A DNA stretch of 7,770 nt from an uncultured Microbacteriaceae bacterium (GTDB lineage Bacteria; Actinomycetota; Actinomycetes; Actinomycetales; Microbacteriaceae), in NCBI GenBank assembly GCA_903907615.1, contig CAIVOR010000023.1:1-7770 (forward strand), read 5' to 3'. The position numbers were made by a program, and so were the translations under genes. The notes beneath the pieces are model-generated. The model was not told the DNA's origin, did no database searches, and saw only the letters and a list, made by a program, of their open reading frames with translations. Below are positions 6,122-7,770 of this stretch, piece by piece. How positions within the stretch are numbered: the first letter of the stretch is position 1; every line of letters begins with the position of its first letter.

Positions 6122-7690
6122 ATGGCTAAAGACACTCTGAAGGTGGGTGGTGTCAAGTACACCACTGCCGAAAAGGGATATTTCGAGAAGCGCGGGCTGA
6201 AACGCTCCGCCGGCATCTGGGCCCTCTGGGGCCTCGCTATCGCCGCGGTGATTTCCGGTGACTTCTCCGGCTGGAACTTCGGCATCGACTTTGCCGGCTT
6301 CGGTGGTATGACGATTGCCTTCGTTCTCGTGGTGATCATGTACTACGCGCTGGTTTACAGCATCGGTGAGATGGCCTCGGCCATGCCACACACGGGTGGC
6401 GCCTACTCGTTCGCGCGAGCGGCCATGGGCCCCTGGGGTGGTTTCATCACCGGCATCGCCGAGACCATTGAGTACGTGGCAACCACCGCGGTCATCGTAT
6501 TCTTCTCGGCCTCGTATGCCGACAGCATCTTCGTGACGCTGCTCAACATTCCTGAGGGCGGGCACGCCCTGCCGATGTGGGTTTGGTACATCATCCTGTA
6601 TGCAGTGTTCGTCGCCATCAACGCAGCCGGAGCCGCACTCTCGTTCCGCTTCGCCATCGTGGTGTCGTTCATCTCGATCGCCATTCTTGTGGTGTTCTTC
6701 GTGATGGCCATCGCCGGCGGACAGTTCAGCTTCGACAAGCTGTGGGACATCCCCGCGGATGCCGGACAGACGACCTTCCTGCCGCACGGTGTGCTGCCGA
6801 TTCTGTTCGCACTGCCGTTTGCCATGTGGTTCTTCCTCGGTATTGAGGAACTTCCGTTGGCTGCTGAGGAGTCGAAGAACCCCACCAAGGACATCCCCAA
6901 GGCAGGCCGCGTGGGTCTTCTCACGCTGCTGATCGCCGCCGTTCTGGTGCTGTTCCTGAACACGGGTGTTGTGGGCGCTGCGGCGACCGGAACTGCGGGC
7001 GAGCCTCTGCTCGATGGCTTCCGCGCCATCGTGGGCGACACGGCTGCTGCTGTGCTGGCCTTGGCCGCACTCATCGGTCTGCTGGCTTCACTGCAGGGCA
7101 TCATGTTCGGCTACGGCCGCAACATGTACTCGCTGTCTCGTGCCGGTTACTACCCCAAGTTCTTCTCGCTCACGGGTAAGACCAAGACGCCCTGGGTGGC
7201 GCTCTTGGTCGGTGGCGTGATTGGCTTCGTGGCCCTGGTGGTCGTTGACCTCCTCGTCGCGGCTGACCCCGAAGGTTGGGGTGCCGTGGGTGGCGCCATC
7301 GTGCTGAACATCGCGGTCTGGGGAGCGGTGATTGCCTACATCATGCAGATGCTGGCCTTCATCATCCTGCGTCGTAAGTTCAAGAACGCCAAGCGCCCCT
7401 ACACGAGCCCGTGGGGTATCACCGGTGCGGTAATCGCCACGGTGCTCTCACTGCTCATTTTCGTCGGATTCCTGCTGAACCCGGCGTTCACCTACGCCCT
7501 GTACTTCATCCTCGGCGTGTTCGTGCTGTTCATCATCGTCTTCGCGATTTGGGGACGTAACCGTCTCGTGCTGTCGCCCGAGGAAGAGTACGCACTTTCG
7601 GGTGGAGAACACGGTGATCCTCAGAAGGAGAAGCTGGGTGGCGCGGTCGAGGCCGAGATCCTGGCTCAGGACGGCGTCGACAAGGCGTAG
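6122..7690 (+). CDS. eat: APC-superfamily permease, ethanolamine permease type
   Basis: This 522-residue membrane protein belongs to the amino acid-polyamine-organocation superfamily. After a hydrophilic N-terminus with EKGYFEKRGLKR (17-28), it carries VISGDFSGWNFG (43-54) in the first span, a signature I associate with ethanolamine permeases. Other family elements are GEMASAMPHTGGAYSFAR (82-99) and WFFLGIEELPLAAEE (236-250) in span six, followed by the cytoplasmic loop SKNPTKDIPKA. About 12 spans are visible, near residues 31-54, 60-84, 104-129, 150-170, 176-198, 222-242, 262-286, 305-328, 355-380, 388-416, 432-452 and 456-477. A charged tail (478-522) follows. It is divergent from the ligase operon and is predicted to import the amine that the operon catabolises. 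Other amino alcohols or amino acids remain possible substrates. The gene ends at its own terminator, so it is probably monocistronic. Confidence 0.88.
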   Translation: MAKDTLKVGGVKYTTAEKGYFEKRGLKRSAGIWALWGLAIAAVISGDFSGWNFGIDFAGFGGMTIAFVLVVIMYYALVYSIGEMASAMPHTGGAYSFARAAMGPWGGFITGIAETIEYVATTAVIVFFSASYADSIFVTLLNIPEGGHALPMWVWYIILYAVFVAINAAGAALSFRFAIVVSFISIAILVVFFVMAIAGGQFSFDKLWDIPADAGQTTFLPHGVLPILFALPFAMWFFLGIEELPLAAEESKNPTKDIPKAGRVGLLTLLIAAVLVLFLNTGVVGAAATGTAGEPLLDGFRAIVGDTAAAVLALAALIGLLASLQGIMFGYGRNMYSLSRAGYYPKFFSLTGKTKTPWVALLVGGVIGFVALVVVDLLVAADPEGWGAVGGAIVLNIAVWGAVIAYIMQMLAFIILRRKFKNAKRPYTSPWGITGAVIATVLSLLIFVGFLLNPAFTYALYFILGVFVLFIIVFAIWGRNRLVLSPEEEYALSGGEHGDPQKEKLGGAVEAEILAQDGVDKA

Positions 7691-7706
7691 TCACCGCACA
7701 TCACCT

Positions 7707-7754
7707 CGCAGCGGGTCGGTGGTCGTTTCGATCACCGACCCGCTGTGTTTTTTT
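7707..7754 (+). terminator. Rho-independent terminator of the permease gene
   Basis: A perfect 13-bp stem (7709-7721 with 7733-7745) extends with a few more pairs, including G-T wobbles, to 7707-7724 with 7730-7747 around a GTTTC loop. Seven T residues follow at 7748-7754. It starts 17 bp after the permease stop codon and is a classic intrinsic terminator. The remaining 16 bp of the window hold nothing recognisable. Confidence 0.93.
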
Positions 7755-7770
7755 GGTCGCGGAGCACGCC

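Noticed and set aside
6096..6140. 14-codon leader ORF (MTIEEIDTSWLKTL) overlapping the permease start
   Set aside because: It has no ribosome binding site of its own, and it includes the permease GAGGAG site within its codons. A short chance frame is the simpler explanation, although conservation in relatives would reopen the question.
5990..6787. 265-codon minus-strand open frame overlapping the permease and control region
   Set aside because: It is mostly antisense to the permease and shows a shadow-type composition rich in charged residues and His/Gly. It would also run through the divergent promoter region.

Overview
The window reads as chromosomal DNA of a G+C-rich actinobacterium. The evidence is the strong G/C bias at third codon positions, three GTG starts among six genes, clear Shine-Dalgarno sites, and gene families common in Actinobacteria. 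A Microbacteriaceae-like host is a guess that I cannot test here. All six genes look intact, and no mobile elements, tRNA/rRNA genes, CRISPR arrays or pseudogenes were seen.

Layout. Positions 80-1561 (+) encode an AzgA-type NCS2 purine permease. It ends at a strong hairpin terminator (1578-1618) that sits between it and a convergent four-gene operon. That operon is transcribed leftward from about 5.9 kb: glutamine-synthetase-like gamma-glutamyl-amine ligase (5878-4511), PuuD-family class I amidotransferase-fold hydrolase (4530-3790), aldehyde dehydrogenase (3793-2426) and SDR-family dehydrogenase (2422-1634). The genes overlap by 20 nt and 4 nt, and the last pair is separated by 3 nt. A 243-bp divergent control region (5879-6121) separates the operon from a rightward APC-superfamily permease of the ethanolamine permease type (6122-7690), which has its own terminator (7707-7754).

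How the genes fit together (inference). The divergent set encodes an uptake protein plus four enzymes that match, step for step, a gamma-glutamylated route for ethanolamine or a similar amino alcohol. The permease imports the amine. The ligase makes gamma-glutamylethanolamide from glutamate and ATP. The SDR oxidises the alcohol to gamma-glutamylacetaldehyde. The aldehyde dehydrogenase makes gamma-glutamylglycine. The hydrolase releases glycine and regenerates glutamate. This resembles the E. coli Puu putrescine pathway, but an alcohol dehydrogenase takes the place of the PuuB amine oxidase. It also resembles the GlnA4-initiated ethanolamine pathway described for Streptomyces coelicolor. No EutBC ammonia-lyase or microcompartment gene is present in the window. 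The purine permease is probably an independent neighbour.
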